Origin: Amycolatopsis deserti
Lineage (GTDB): Bacteria > Actinomycetota > Actinomycetes > Mycobacteriales > Pseudonocardiaceae
Assembly (NCBI RefSeq): GCF_014653945.1
Contig: NZ_BNAU01000012.1
Span: forward strand, 62,001 to 126,000
Length of the DNA stretch: 64,000 nucleotides
Direction of reading: 5' to 3'
Of the stretch, positions 16,648-27,084 are shown one piece after another; within the stretch, counting starts at the first letter, position 1; each line of letters starts with the position of its first letter. The notes under the pieces are model-generated. The model was given only the letters and a program-made list of their open reading frames with translations, was not told the DNA's origin and searched no databases. Both the position numbers and the translations under genes were made by a program.

Positions 16648-18605
16648 TTCTGCTCCTTGACCACCGCGAGCGTCTCGTCGAGGGCCACCTGCTGGCCCAC
16701 CTGGACGCGGAGTTCCTCGACCACGCCGTCGACCGGGGCGACCAGCGTGTGTTCCATCTTCATCGCCTCGACGACCAGCAGCGGCGCACCGGCGCTCACC
16801 ACGTCGCCCTGCGCGACCTTGACCACCAGCACCGTGCCCGGCATCGGGCTGACCACCGGGCCGGCCTCGCTCGCGTCGCCGTGCGTGGCGAGCAGGTTGG
16901 GCCGCTCGCCGACGACCACGCCGTGCCCGTCGCGGCCGAGCCACACCCGGTCCTGCGGCGCGTCGGCACGCAGGTACCGGCGGAACTCGCCGTTGTAGTG
17001 CACTTCCAGCCAGTTGCCTTTGCGCTGCGCGGACACCGCGACCGGCTCGCCACCGTCCACAGTGACCTGTGCGGCGCCGGGCGAGCCTTCGATCGTGACG
17101 AGCGCCTCGGCGTCCCCGGCACGCAGCCGGAACGTGACGCCGCCCGGGCCGCCGAGCCGCCACCCGCTGGGCACCGACCACGGGTCGGAGGTGTCCGCGG
17201 GCACCAGTCCGAGCAGCCGGTCCATCGCGGCGGCGACGAAGAACTCCTCCGGCACCACCGACTCGACCAGCTCGTCCAGCCGCCGCTCGACCAGACCGGT
17301 GTCCAGCCGCCCGGCCTGCACGTCGGGGTCGGCGAGCAGCGCGCGCAGGAACGTCACGTTGGTCGGCACGCCCAGCACGGACGTCCCGGCCAGTGCGCGG
17401 TCGAGCCGGTGTAGCGCCGACGCCCGGTCCGGACCCCACGCGATGACCTTGGCCAGCATCGGGTCGTAGTTCGAGCCGACCACCGAGCCCTCGGCCAGCG
17501 AGGAGTCGACCCGCACGCCCTGCCCGCGGGGCTCGTCCAGCGCCAGCACGGTGCCGCCGGTCGGGACGAACCCGCGCGCCGGGTCCTCGGCGTAGACGCG
17601 GGCCTCGACGGCGTGCCCGTTGAGCCGGAGGTCGTCCTGGGTCAGGGAAAGCGGCTCGCCCGCGGCGACGCGCACCTGCAGTTCGACGAGGTCGAGACCG
17701 GTGACCATCTCCGTCACCGGGTGCTCGACCTGCAGCCGGGTGTTCATCTCCATGAAGAAGAACTCGTCCGGCTTGCGGGCGGAGACGATGAACTCGACGG
17801 TGCCCGCGCCGACGTACCCGACCGAGCGGGCCGCTTCGACGGCGGCGGCGCCCATCCGGGCCCGGGTCTCCTCGTCGAGCAGCACCGACGGCGCCTCCTC
17901 GACGATCTTCTGGTGCCGCCGCTGCAGGCTGCACTCGCGCTCACCGAGGTGCAGGACCGTGCCGTGGGTGTCGGCCAGCACCTGGATCTCGATGTGCCGG
18001 GGTGTGGTGACGAACCGCTCCAGCAGCAGGCGGTCGTCCCCGAAGGCGGCGCGGGCCTCGCGCTGGGCGGACTCGACCGCCGCTTCGAGCTCACCGGGCT
18101 CGGTGACCAGCCGCATGCCCTTGCCGCCACCGCCGGCGGACGGCTTGAGCAGCAGCGGGTACCCGACCTCGTCGGCGGCCTTGGCGAAGTCGTCCACATC
18201 GGACAGGCCGGGGACGACGGGGACGCCGGCGGCGGACACCGTGGCCTTGGCCCGGATCTTGTCGCCCATGGCGTCGATCGCGCTCACCGGCGGTCCGATG
18301 AAGACCAGCCCGGCCTTCTCGCACGCGGCGGCGAACTCGGCGTTCTCCGCCAGGAAGCCGTACCCCGGGTGGACGGCCTGCGCGCCGGAGTCCACCGCGG
18401 CCCGGACGATGTCCGGGATGGACAGGTAACTGCGGGTCGCCTCGGCCGGGCCGATGCGGATCGCGGTGTCGGCCTCGTGCACGTGCCGCGCGTCGGCGTC
18501 GGCATCGCTGTAGACCGCGACCGAGCGGATGCCCAGGCGCCGCAGGGTGCTGATGACGCGAACCGCGATCTCGCCGCGGTTGGCGATGAGGACTGTGTCG
18601 AACAT
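16644..18605 (-). CDS. accA1: Acyl-CoA carboxylase alpha chain (biotin carboxylase plus biotin carrier), 3-methylcrotonyl-CoA type
   Basis: A 653-residue protein. It has an N-terminal biotin carboxylase ([18 protein letters not shown]-grasp [27 protein letters not shown]), a middle BT-like region and a C-terminal biotin carrier with EAMKMEH, K616 being the biotinylation site. It uses ATP and bicarbonate to carboxylate biotin, which the AccD1 partner passes to acyl-CoA. ATG 18605 gives the canonical N-terminus, 5 bp after the accD1 stop. By gene order and sequence type it matches the AccA1/AccD1 3-methylcrotonyl-CoA carboxylase of mycobacteria. Confidence 0.92.
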   Translation of the reverse strand: MFDTVLIANRGEIAVRVISTLRRLGIRSVAVYSDADADARHVHEADTAIRIGPAEATRSYLSIPDIVRAAVDSGAQAVHPGYGFLAENAEFAAACEKAGLVFIGPPVSAIDAMGDKIRAKATVSAAGVPVVPGLSDVDDFAKAADEVGYPLLLKPSAGGGGKGMRLVTEPGELEAAVESAQREARAAFGDDRLLLERFVTTPRHIEIQVLADTHGTVLHLGERECSLQRRHQKIVEEAPSVLLDEETRARMGAAAVEAARSVGYVGAGTVEFIVSARKPDEFFFMEMNTRLQVEHPVTEMVTGLDLVELQVRVAAGEPLSLTQDDLRLNGHAVEARVYAEDPARGFVPTGGTVLALDEPRGQGVRVDSSLAEGSVVGSNYDPMLAKVIAWGPDRASALHRLDRALAGTSVLGVPTNVTFLRALLADPDVQAGRLDTGLVERRLDELVESVVPEEFFVAAAMDRLLGLVPADTSDPWSVPSGWRLGGPGGVTFRLRAGDAEALVTIEGSPGAAQVTVDGGEPVAVSAQRKGNWLEVHYNGEFRRYLRADAPQDRVWLGRDGHGVVVGERPNLLATHGDASEAGPVVSPMPGTVLVVKVAQGDVVSAGAPLLVVEAMKMEHTLVAPVDGVVEELRVQVGQQVALDETLAVVKEQK

Positions 18606-18610
18606 GCCCC

Positions 18611-20224
18611 TCACATCCGGAAGACGCCGTAGCTGACCGGTTCCAGCGGCGCGTTCGCCGCCACCGACAACGCGAGCCCGAGCACCATGCGGGTGTCCGC
18701 CGGGTCGATCACGCCGTCGTCCCACAGCCGCGCGGTCGAGTAGTAGGGGCTGCCCTGCTCCTCGTACTGGCGGCGGATGGGTTCCTTGAACGCCTCTTCC
18801 TCCTCGGTGGGCCACTCGCCGCCGCGGCTCTCGATCGAGTCGCGGCGGACGGTCGCCAGCACCGACGCGGCCTGCTCGCCGCCCATCACGGAAATCCGCG
18901 CGTTGGGCCACATCCACAGGAAGCGGGGCGAGTACGCCCGGCCGCACATCGAGTAGTTGCCCGCGCCGAACGAGCCGCCGATGATCACCGTGAACTTGGG
19001 CACGCGGGCGCAGGCCACGGCGGTCACCATCTTGGCGCCGTGCTTGGCGATACCGCCCGCCTCGTAGTCGCGGCCGACCATGAACCCGCTGATGTTCTGC
19101 AGGAAGACCAGCGGGATCGAGCGCTTGTCGCACAGCTCGATGAAGTGCGCGCCCTTCATGGCCGACTCGGCGAACAGCACGCCGTTGTTGGCGATGATGC
19201 CGACCGGGTGGCCGTGGATGTGCGCGAAGCCGGTGACCAGGGTGGCGCCGTACTCCTTCTTGAACTCGGCGAAGCGGCTGCCGTCGACGATGCGCGCGAT
19301 GACTTCCCGCACGTCGTAGGGGGTGCGCGAGTCGGTGGGCACCACGCCGTAGAGCTGCTCGGGGTCGACCGCGGGGGCCTCCACCTGGCGGGTCTCCCAC
19401 GGGCGCGGGCTGCGCGGGCCGAGCGTGGCGACGATGTTCCGGACGATCGACAGGGCGTGCGCGTCGTCGTTGGCCAGGTGGTCGGTGACGCCCGACTGCC
19501 GGGCGTGCACGTCGCCGCCGCCCAGTTCCTCGGCCGTGACGACCTCGCCGGTCGCGGCCTTCACCAGCGGCGGACCGCCGAGGAAGATCGTGCCCTGGTT
19601 GCGGACGATCACGGCCTCGTCGCTCATCGCCGGCACGTACGCGCCACCCGCCGTGCACGAGCCGAGGACGGCCGCGATCTGCGGGATGCCGCGCGCCGAC
19701 ATCGTGGCCTGGTTGTAGAAGATGCGGCCGAAGTGCTCGCGGTCCGGGAACACGTCGTCCTGCTTGGGCAGGAAGGCGCCGCCCGAGTCGACCAGGTAGA
19801 TGCACGGCAGGTTGTTGTGCAGGGCGACCTCCTGCGCCCGGAGGTGCTTCTTGACCGTCATCGGGTAGTAGGTGCCGCCCTTGACGGTCGCGTCGTTGGC
19901 GACGATGACGCACTCGCGGCCGGAGACCCGCCCGATGCCGGTGATGATGCCGGCGGCGGGCGCCTCGTCGTCGTAGAGCCCGTTCCCGGCCAGCGGCGAC
20001 AGCTCGAGGAACGGCGAGCCCGGGTCGAGGAGGGCGTCGACGCGGTCGCGCGGCAGCAGCTTGCCGCGTTCCACATGCCGGGCACGAGCCTTCTCGGGGC
20101 CACCCGTTCGAGCGGTCGCCAAGCGCTTGCGCAGATCCTCGACGAGCTCCGCGTGTGCGGTCGCGTTACGGGCGTACTGCTCACTTCGCGGGTCCGCGGA
20201 GGTGCCGAGCACCGGGAAGTCCAT
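18611..20224 (-). CDS. accD1: Acyl-CoA carboxylase beta chain (carboxyltransferase), 3-methylcrotonyl-CoA type
   Basis: A 537-residue carboxyltransferase. ATG 20224 ([17 protein letters not shown]) is preferred because AGGAGG lies 4 bp upstream, inside a slightly longer frame. Motifs include [36 protein letters not shown] in the N-half, and [20 protein letters not shown] plus [19 protein letters not shown] in the C-half, all characteristic of methylcrotonoyl-CoA carboxylase beta chains rather than propionyl types. It is the first gene of the operon. The upstream paired GTTA...TAAC elements suggest TetR control. Confidence 0.92.
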   Translation of the reverse strand: MDFPVLGTSADPRSEQYARNATAHAELVEDLRKRLATARTGGPEKARARHVERGKLLPRDRVDALLDPGSPFLELSPLAGNGLYDDEAPAAGIITGIGRVSGRECVIVANDATVKGGTYYPMTVKKHLRAQEVALHNNLPCIYLVDSGGAFLPKQDDVFPDREHFGRIFYNQATMSARGIPQIAAVLGSCTAGGAYVPAMSDEAVIVRNQGTIFLGGPPLVKAATGEVVTAEELGGGDVHARQSGVTDHLANDDAHALSIVRNIVATLGPRSPRPWETRQVEAPAVDPEQLYGVVPTDSRTPYDVREVIARIVDGSRFAEFKKEYGATLVTGFAHIHGHPVGIIANNGVLFAESAMKGAHFIELCDKRSIPLVFLQNISGFMVGRDYEAGGIAKHGAKMVTAVACARVPKFTVIIGGSFGAGNYSMCGRAYSPRFLWMWPNARISVMGGEQAASVLATVRRDSIESRGGEWPTEEEEAFKEPIRRQYEEQGSPYYSTARLWDDGVIDPADTRMVLGLALSVAANAPLEPVSYGVFRM

Positions 20225-20250
20225 GACCCTCCTCATCGACGCCGAACCTG

Positions 20251-20294
20251 GTTAGTAGTCGTTAACGTTCGGCTCGATGTTAACCACTACTAAC
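20251..20294. promoter_or_regulatory. Paired TetR-type operators upstream of the accD1 operon
   Basis: GTTAGTAGTCGTTAAC (20251-20266) and GTTAACCACTACTAAC (20279-20294) are inverted copies with one mismatch, separated by 12 bp. The first fits GTTAGnnnTCGnTAAC, which is also met by the site at 21889 in front of the TetR gene. They lie between accD1 and the divergent reductase gene and could control both. Confidence 0.65.
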
Positions 20295-20378
20295 GTGCGA
20301 TGTCCAGATTCGCGCACCCGAGGTGTCGAAATCGTGGTGGGCTCGTCCGACGTGGGAGTGAGAGACGAGGAGGACACC

Positions 20379-20957
20379 ATGACCGCGACCTACACGTTCG
20401 ACGTCTTCACCAGCCTCGACGGCTTCGGCGCCGCCGGCGGCGACTGGACCGGCTACTGGGGCAAACAAGGCCCCGAGCTGCTCGACCGCCGCCTCGCCCT
20501 GTACGACGAGGAGCCGCGGATCGTCTTCGGGGCGAACACGTACCGGGCGTTCACGCAGATGCTGGCCGAGAGCAGCGAGGACTCCGACGTCCGCGACCCC
20601 TGGGTGACCCGGATGCGGACACTGCCGGCCACCATCGTGTCGTCCACGCTGCGGGAACCACTCGACTGGCCGGACGCGACCGTCGCGAGCGGGGACGCCG
20701 TCGACGTCGTCACCCGGCTCAAGGAAGAGTCCGACGTGCCGTTGCGCTCGCACGGCAGCCTGTCGCTGAACCGCGCGTTGATGGCCGCCGGCCTGGTCGA
20801 CCGCGTCCACGTGACGCTCTTCCCGGTGATCACCGCGAAGACCGGGCTGGACCCGATCTTCGCGGGCGGGGCCGACTTCGACCTGGAGCTGCTCGAGCAC
20901 CGGACGCTCGACGGCCACATCCAGGAGCTGATCTACCGGCCGACGCTGCACGCCTGA
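20379..20957 (+). CDS. Dihydrofolate-reductase-like protein (RibD C-terminal type)
   Basis: A 192-residue protein with the fold of RibD C-terminal / DHFR-like reductases. It opens TYTFDVFTSLDGFGAAGGDWT, with FGANTYRAF for the first nucleotide-contact region, then SHGSLSLNRALMAAGLVD and HVTLFPVITAKTGLDPIF. ATG 20379 follows GAGGAGG. Proteins of this group are NADPH-dependent reductases of unknown substrate in most actinobacteria. It is divergent from accD1 and shares its operator region. A strong hairpin terminator follows. Confidence 0.82.
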   Translation: MTATYTFDVFTSLDGFGAAGGDWTGYWGKQGPELLDRRLALYDEEPRIVFGANTYRAFTQMLAESSEDSDVRDPWVTRMRTLPATIVSSTLREPLDWPDATVASGDAVDVVTRLKEESDVPLRSHGSLSLNRALMAAGLVDRVHVTLFPVITAKTGLDPIFAGGADFDLELLEHRTLDGHIQELIYRPTLHA

Positions 20958-20958
20958 A

Positions 20959-20991
20959 GTCCGGAGGGGCGGCGCGGCCGCCCCTCCGGAC
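20959..20991. terminator. Bidirectional hairpin between convergent genes
   Basis: TCCGGAGGGGCGGC and its complement form a stem of about 14-15 bp with a very short loop, lying exactly between the convergent stop codons of the reductase and the lipase. Confidence 0.8.
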
Positions 20992-20992
20992 C

Positions 20993-21784
20993 TCAGCCCA
21001 GCGCCGCCACCAGTGACGGGTAGTAGCCCTGCGCCTGACCGGTCGCCGTCGGGTGGTAGGACTCGTCGATCGGATACGTCACGCTGTGCAACCACGCCGC
21101 GCCGGAGCAGATCTCGTGCCCGGTGAACGCCGGGCGCACGTCGGCGAAGGCGAAACCGGCCTCCGACGCCTCCTTCTGGATCACCGAGTCCAGCGCGTCC
21201 GCCCCGCTGTTGATGTACCCGCGCGAAGTGTCGGACAGGCCGACCGAGCACGACCCGCCGATCTTGTAGAAGTGCGGGTACCCGAGCACGACCACCGTTG
21301 CCTCGGGGGCGCGCGAGCGGATCTCCCCGTAGGTCTTCTCCAGCAGCCCGGGCAGGGTCCCGTTGACGAACGCCTTGGCGTTGTCGATCGCGGTCTTGCA
21401 GCCCGAGTCCCCGCCGAGGATGCAGTCCTGCATGACGCCCGCGAACCCGGCGTCGTTGCCGCCGACGCTGATCGTGACCAGGTCGGTCGACTCGGACAGC
21501 GCGCTGACCTGGTTGTTCAGCACGTCCGAGGTCTTCGCGCCGGAACAGGCCTGGAAGTCCAGCGACGCCGACGTCTGCCCGGCGTACAGCGCGGGGTAGG
21601 CGTTCGAGCTGCGCTTGCAACTGGAGGAGTCGAGGTAGTTGCCGGCGCCCACCCCGGAGGAGTAGGAGTCGCCGAGCGCGACGTAGTCGAGAGTGGCCGC
21701 GTTGGCCACCCCTGAGGTCAGGCCGATCGAGGCGAGGGCCGCGACGACGGTGGTTGCAAGCGTTCTCAGCACAGCGGGGACCAC
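20993..21784 (-). CDS. Secreted SGNH/GDSL lipase
   Basis: A 263-residue protein with a Sec signal (hydrophobic residues 8-28, cleavage after ANA near residue 29). The mature enzyme has block I ALGDSYSSG with nucleophile S40, block III ISVGGNDAGF, and the C-terminal pair D240/H244 in DESYHP. Cysteines are distributed as in Streptomyces SGNH lipases, suggesting three disulphides. It is an extracellular esterase or phospholipase-like enzyme. An inverted repeat upstream (21790-21833) may regulate it. It is convergent with the reductase gene. Confidence 0.88.
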   Translation of the reverse strand: MVPAVLRTLATTVVAALASIGLTSGVANAATLDYVALGDSYSSGVGAGNYLDSSSCKRSSNAYPALYAGQTSASLDFQACSGAKTSDVLNNQVSALSESTDLVTISVGGNDAGFAGVMQDCILGGDSGCKTAIDNAKAFVNGTLPGLLEKTYGEIRSRAPEATVVVLGYPHFYKIGGSCSVGLSDTSRGYINSGADALDSVIQKEASEAGFAFADVRPAFTGHEICSGAAWLHSVTYPIDESYHPTATGQAQGYYPSLVAALG

Positions 21785-21789
21785 CTTCC

Positions 21790-21833
21790 GTGAGCAATCA
21801 ACTCAATGAACGATTACCAGGTGCATTGCTCAC
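21790..21833. promoter_or_regulatory. Inverted repeat upstream of the lipase gene
   Basis: GTGAGCAAT (21790-21798) and ATTGCTCAC (21825-21833) are perfect 9-bp inverted arms, 26 bp apart, placed 6-49 bp before the lipase start. This could be a looping operator or a 5'-leader hairpin in the lipase mRNA. Confidence 0.45.
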
Positions 21834-21888
21834 AAGGGAGCCCCTTTTAGTAGGCATTTCGGCTACCAACAGGTGACGGGCGGCGGAC

Positions 21889-21904
21889 GTTAGCGCTCGC
21901 TAAC
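21889..21904. promoter_or_regulatory. TetR autoregulatory operator
   Basis: GTTAGCG-ct-CGCTAAC is a 7-2-7 perfect inverted repeat, 22 bp before the TetR start. It shares GTTAG, TCG and TAAC at identical spacing with the site at 20251-20266 upstream of accD1. Confidence 0.65.
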
Positions 21905-21925
21905 CTGACTCGATAAGATGTTCAC

Positions 21926-22516
21926 GTGTCGACGAGTCCCACGCCGCTGGTCACCGGCGAGAAGGCCACCCGCCGCGAGGAGATCCTGAGCGCGGCCGCG
22001 GAACTGTTCGCCCGGCACGGCTTCCACGGCGTCGGCATCGACGACATCGGCGCGGCCGTCGGCATCTCCGGCCCCGCGCTGTACCGGCACTTCCGCAGCA
22101 AGGACGCGATGCTCGGGGAGATGCTGAACTCGATCAGCCACTACCTCCTCGACGGCGGCACCGCGCGGGTGGACGCGACCGCGGATCCGGAGCAGGCGCT
22201 GGCCGAGCTGGTCGAGTTCCACGTCGACTTCGCGCTCACGCACCCGTCGCTGATCACGGTCCAGGAACGCAACCTCGCCAACCTCACCGACGCCGACCGC
22301 AAGCAGGTGCGGGCCTTGCAGCGTCGTTACGTAGAGATATGGGTGAAGGTCATTCGCGACGCCGTCCCCGGAGTGGGGGAACGTCAGGCGCGCTCGGCAG
22401 CACACGCCGTGTTCGGGTTGATCAACTCGACGCCGTACAACCGCCATCTGGACGACGACGAACTGGCCGTCCTGCTGCGGCGCCTCGCCCTCGGCGCGCT
22501 GCAAGCGGCGGCGTGA
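21926..22516 (+). CDS. TetR-family regulator, likely of the accD1/leucine-catabolic operon
   Basis: A 196-residue TetR protein starting at GTG 21926. The HTH lies at about residues 14-60 (TRREEILSAAAELFARHGF, VGIDDIGAAVGISGPALYRHF). The C-terminal domain resembles the acyl-CoA-pathway TetR proteins, with a segment ITVQERNLANLTDADR. In mycobacteria a TetR gene (Rv2506-type) accompanies the fadE19-accA1-accD1 genes. Here two unrelated genes intervene, but matching operator sequences link this TetR to accD1. Autoregulation is expected from the site at 21889. Confidence 0.85.
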   Translation: MSTSPTPLVTGEKATRREEILSAAAELFARHGFHGVGIDDIGAAVGISGPALYRHFRSKDAMLGEMLNSISHYLLDGGTARVDATADPEQALAELVEFHVDFALTHPSLITVQERNLANLTDADRKQVRALQRRYVEIWVKVIRDAVPGVGERQARSAAHAVFGLINSTPYNRHLDDDELAVLLRRLALGALQAAA

Positions 22517-22578
22517 TCATCACGTCACTCGTTTTTCCCACTACCGTTGAACGCCTTTCCCCGGCTTTGATAGATCCC

Positions 22579-23043
22579 GTGACCTCCGACCGGCAGCAGC
22601 TGATCTCGCGGGCGCAGCGCGCCCTCGTCGCGATGCAGCTCGGCCGTGACGACGACGCGCTCGACGAGGTGGCCCCGTCGAGCCGGGACGAGACGCGCGA
22701 GCTGATGCTGCTCCTGTTCGAGGAGTGCAGCACGATGGTGACCACGCTCGGCGACGGCGGCAGCGCCCCGGTGAAGGTCCAGGTGTTCGACGAGAGCGGC
22801 GAAGAGGTCTCGATCGACCAGGCCGACCCGCCGGTGCGCACCGCGGTCCGCACGCTGCTGGCGGAGGTGCACGGCAACGCCGAAGCGGCCGCGGAGCAGG
22901 TGGAGATCGCGCTGGCCAGCGCCAACCGCGCGGAGGTGGACAGCCTGACGCTGCAGGCACTGCGCTGGACGGTGCGCCTGTCGGCCGAGTGCCTGGAACG
23001 CGACCTCCCGGTCACCGACTGGATCTCCGAAGCCCTGACCTGA
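22579..23043 (+). CDS. Hypothetical helical protein
   Basis: A 154-residue acidic, mostly helical protein beginning at GTG 22579 (TSDRQQLISRAQRALVAMQ). A TTGAAC / TAGATC pair in the 60 bp after the TetR gene may be its promoter. It contains an N-terminal helix region, a short beta segment (VKVQVFDESGEEVSIDQ) and a long C-terminal helical part (NAEAAAEQVEIALASANRAE). No signal peptide or known catalytic motif. Function unknown; it is cytoplasmic and stands alone between TetR and a convergent oxidoreductase. Confidence 0.7.
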   Translation: MTSDRQQLISRAQRALVAMQLGRDDDALDEVAPSSRDETRELMLLLFEECSTMVTTLGDGGSAPVKVQVFDESGEEVSIDQADPPVRTAVRTLLAEVHGNAEAAAEQVEIALASANRAEVDSLTLQALRWTVRLSAECLERDLPVTDWISEALT

Positions 23044-23048
23044 GCGGG

Positions 23049-23471
23049 TCAATAGCGGTAGCGGCGCACGGTCTCCGGGTGGATGACGACGCGGACCAAT
23101 TCCTCGGCCGTGATCCCGGCGAGGTCCGCGGCGCGCGCCGGGTCGTCGAGGTCCCAGTAGCGGGCGGCCAGGCGGGCGCTCAGCTCCCGTGCGCCATCCG
23201 GTTCCACCGTGACCCGGCCGGTGACCGACACCCAGCGCTCGCGTTCACCGACCGGCGCGGCGACCACGATCGAGGCACGCGGATCGCGGCGCAGCTGCCG
23301 CAACTTGGGCGAGTCCGGCATGGTGAACAGCTGGATCGCGCCGTCGTCGGTGGCCTCGAACCACACCGGCCGCGGCTGCGCCGGGACAGCTCCCGCGGCC
23401 GCGGTCAGGAACCCGTGCAGCGGACGGCGGAGGAACTCGCGGTCGTCGGCGGTCAGCGGAGTGTCGCTCAT
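23049..23471 (-). CDS. PPOX-class (F420/FMN split-barrel) protein
   Basis: A 140-residue split-barrel protein starting MSDTPLTADDREFLRRPLHG. Typical features are RPVWFEATDDGAIQLFTMPD near the first strands, LRRDPRASIVVAAP and the ERWVSVTGRVTVEPDGA strand pair. Actinobacterial members commonly bind F420 or act as pyridoxamine-phosphate-oxidase-like reductases. The substrate is unknown. It is divergent from the AraC-type regulator at 23554, a likely controller. Confidence 0.85.
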   Translation of the reverse strand: MSDTPLTADDREFLRRPLHGFLTAAAGAVPAQPRPVWFEATDDGAIQLFTMPDSPKLRQLRRDPRASIVVAAPVGERERWVSVTGRVTVEPDGARELSARLAARYWDLDDPARAADLAGITAEELVRVVIHPETVRRYRY

Positions 23472-23553
23472 GATCCCGATTGAACACCGCGGAACCGGAC
23501 GAGCACATGGCTCAGAGGCCGGATCACCTGTGTGATCGTCTAACCTCGTCGAC

Positions 23554-24558
23554 GTGGACGTGTTCAGCGATCTGATCCGCGGGGTGCGCGCCCACGGCTC
23601 GCTGTTCGGCAGCACGACCCTCTCCCCGCCCTGGAACCTGCACTTCGTGGACGGCGCGCCGCTGACCCTGTGCACCGTGCTCACCGGCGAGGGCTGGATC
23701 GTGCCGGAACACCACGAGCCCGAGCGGCTGCGCGCCCGCGAGACGGTCATCGTGCGCGGCCCCGCGACCTTCACCTTCGTCGACGAGCCGGGTACTCGGG
23801 CCGAGCCGGTCGCGTGCGGTGAGTTCTGCGCGACGCCCGAGCAGGGCGGGACGCGGTACCGGCGCGGCTGGCACGACCACGGCGACGGCGCGACGACGCT
23901 GATCGTCGGCGCCTACCCGGTGCGCGGCGAGATCAGCCGCAGGTTGCTGGACGCGCTGCCCGTCGTGCTGCGGGTGGGCGATGCCGGGGACACCTCCGAC
24001 CCCGTGCTGGACCACCTCGCCGCCGAGGTCGCCGTCGACGCGCCGGGGCAGCAGGTCGTGCTCGACCGGCTGCTGGACTGGCTGCTGGTCTGCACGTTGC
24101 GCGAGTGGTTCGACCGGCCCGGCGGCGAGCCTCCGGCCTGGTGGGCAGCCCAGCGCGACCCGATCGCCGGCCACGCGCTGCGTCTGCTGCACGCCGAACC
24201 GGCGGCGCCGTGGACGGTCGCCGCGCTGGCGCAGCGCACCGGCGTGTCGCGGTCGACCCTGGCCAAGCGGTTCACCGACCTGGTGGGCGAACCGCCGCTG
24301 ACCTACCTCACCCGCTGGCGCATGACGCTCGCCGCGGACCTCCTCGTCGAGCGGCAGTCCGCGACGATCGCGCAGATCGCCCGCACCGTCGGTTACTCGG
24401 ACCCGTTCGGGTTCAGCGCGGCGTTCAAACGGGTCCGCGGCGTCAACCCGAGCGAGTTCCGGCGCCGCGTGACCACGGTCAGTGCAGCAGCGCCTTCACC
24501 AGCGCCGCCACCTGGGCGGTCTCGATCAGGAACGAGTCGTGCCCGTACGGCGAGGTGA
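23554..24558 (+). CDS. AraC-family transcription regulator with cupin domain
   Basis: A 334-residue regulator. The N-terminal cupin-like ligand domain spans about residues 10-170 (GSTTLSPPWNLHFVDGAPLTL). The two-HTH AraC domain is at about 215-308: WTVAALAQRTGVSRSTLAKRF then IAQIARTVGYSDPFGFSAAF ending VNPSEFRRR. After this the protein carries about 27 Ala/Pro/Ser/Arg-rich residues encoded antisense to the last 80 bp of metX, an unusual convergent overlap. It is divergent from the split-barrel gene and probably controls it. Confidence 0.87.
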   Translation: MDVFSDLIRGVRAHGSLFGSTTLSPPWNLHFVDGAPLTLCTVLTGEGWIVPEHHEPERLRARETVIVRGPATFTFVDEPGTRAEPVACGEFCATPEQGGTRYRRGWHDHGDGATTLIVGAYPVRGEISRRLLDALPVVLRVGDAGDTSDPVLDHLAAEVAVDAPGQQVVLDRLLDWLLVCTLREWFDRPGGEPPAWWAAQRDPIAGHALRLLHAEPAAPWTVAALAQRTGVSRSTLAKRFTDLVGEPPLTYLTRWRMTLAADLLVERQSATIAQIARTVGYSDPFGFSAAFKRVRGVNPSEFRRRVTTVSAAAPSPAPPPGRSRSGTSRARTAR

Positions 24559-25614
24559 TCTCGGCCGCCTCCCCCGCCCCCGGGATGCCCGCCGCCAGCT
24601 CGTGCGCCTGCCGCATCGGGTAGAGGCGGTCGCTGTCGACGCCCGCGATCACGCTGCGCGCGGTCACCCCGGACAGCGCGGCGCCGACCCCACCGCGGTC
24701 CCGGCCCACGTCGTGCGTGTTCATCGATCGCGTGAGCAGCACGTAGGACGCGGCGTCGAAGCGGCGCACCAGCTTGTCCGCGTGGTGGTCCAGGTAGGAC
24801 TCGACCGCGTACCGGCCGTCGCCGAGCGGGTCCTCGGCGCCCTGCGGCAGCCGGCCGAACCGCTGGTCCAGTTCGAGCGAGCTGCGGTAGGTCACGTGCG
24901 CGATCCGCCGCGCCACGCCCAGCCCGCGGTGCGGCCCCTCGCCGGGCGGCGCGTCGTGGTAGTCGCCGCCGCGCCAGCCCGGGTCCGACGTGATCGCGTG
25001 CAGCTGCGGCGCCGCCCAGGCGATCTGGTCGGCCGAGGACGCGGCCGGCGCGGCCAGCACCAGCAGCGCCGCGACCCGCGCGGGGAACGTCGCCGCCCAC
25101 TCCAGCGCCCGCATCCCGCCCATCGACCCGCCGAGCACCGCGGCCCACCGCTCGATGCCGAGCTGGTCGGCCACCACGGCCTCGGCCCGGACCTGGTCGC
25201 GGATGGTGATCCGCGGGAACCGGCTGCCCCACGTGCGCCCGTCCGGATCGGGCGACGACGGCCCGGTCGAACCCTGGCAGCCGCCGAGGACGTTGGGCAC
25301 GACGACGAACAGCTCGTCGGTGTCCAGCGCGCGACCGGGCCCGATCAGGCCGTCCCACCAGCCCGGCGTCGGATGGCCCGGCTCCGCCTCACCGGCGGCG
25401 TGGCTGTCCCCGGTGAGGGCGTGCGCGATCAGGACCGCGTTGGAGCCGTCGGAGTTCAGCCGCCCCCACGTCTCGTACGCGATCCGGTACTCCGGCAGCG
25501 TGCCGCCGGCGTCCAGCCGCAGCTGTCCACCGGCGGCCCACTGCCGCCGTCCCGGTGGATCCCCCTCCCGCCACGCACCCGTCGCCGGCGGGAGATCCAC
25601 AGTGGACGGATCCG

Positions 25615-25618
<4 letters not shown>
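24479..25618 (-). CDS. metX: Homoserine O-acetyltransferase MetX
   Basis: A 379-residue alpha/beta-fold acetyltransferase of methionine biosynthesis, transferring acetyl from acetyl-CoA to homoserine. The triad is S165 (LGGSMGGM), D330 (DSDRLYP) and H360 (YGHDSF). LIAHALTGDSHAAG and PNVLGGCQGSTGPSS are family signatures. GTG 25618 overlaps the metY stop by 4 bp (GTGA), coupling acetylation to the following sulfhydrylation step. The 3' end overlaps the convergent AraC gene. Confidence 0.95.
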
Positions 25619-26919
<1,301 letters not shown>

Positions 26920-27022
26920 CGTCGTTCTCCTTGGTGCGTGGGCTGATCAGGGGCGCCGCGGTCGAAGCTAGCCAGACCGGAGCGGGGCGCCCAACCGGTT
27001 CCACGGTGTGGATTCCTCTTGC

Positions 27023-27051
27023 TTGACGAGTCTCTTAGTTGATGAGATACT
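27023..27051 (+). promoter_or_regulatory. Sigma-70-like promoter of the flavin monooxygenase gene
   Basis: TTGACG (27023-27028) and GATACT (27046-27051) are separated by exactly 17 bp, a near-consensus actinobacterial housekeeping promoter. The spacer and edges contain imperfect symmetry (AGTCTC and GAGATACT), which may be a repressor site. The predicted start is near 27058, giving a short leader with AAGGAGG. Confidence 0.6.
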
Positions 27052-27084
27052 TTGGTCACGGGATATCCACAACAAGGAGGAATC

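Noticed and set aside
15493-17934. Fusion of the acyl-CoA dehydrogenase with the biotin carboxylase
   Set aside because: A long reading joins the two in the wrong frame. The separate proteins have natural termini and an ATGA overlap at 16644-16647.
26920-27060. SAM riboswitch upstream of metY
   Set aside because: The leader lacks the SAM-I or SAM-IV core (no GGCAACC-type segment, no matching stem pattern). Weak resemblances such as ACCGTGGAACCGG were not enough.
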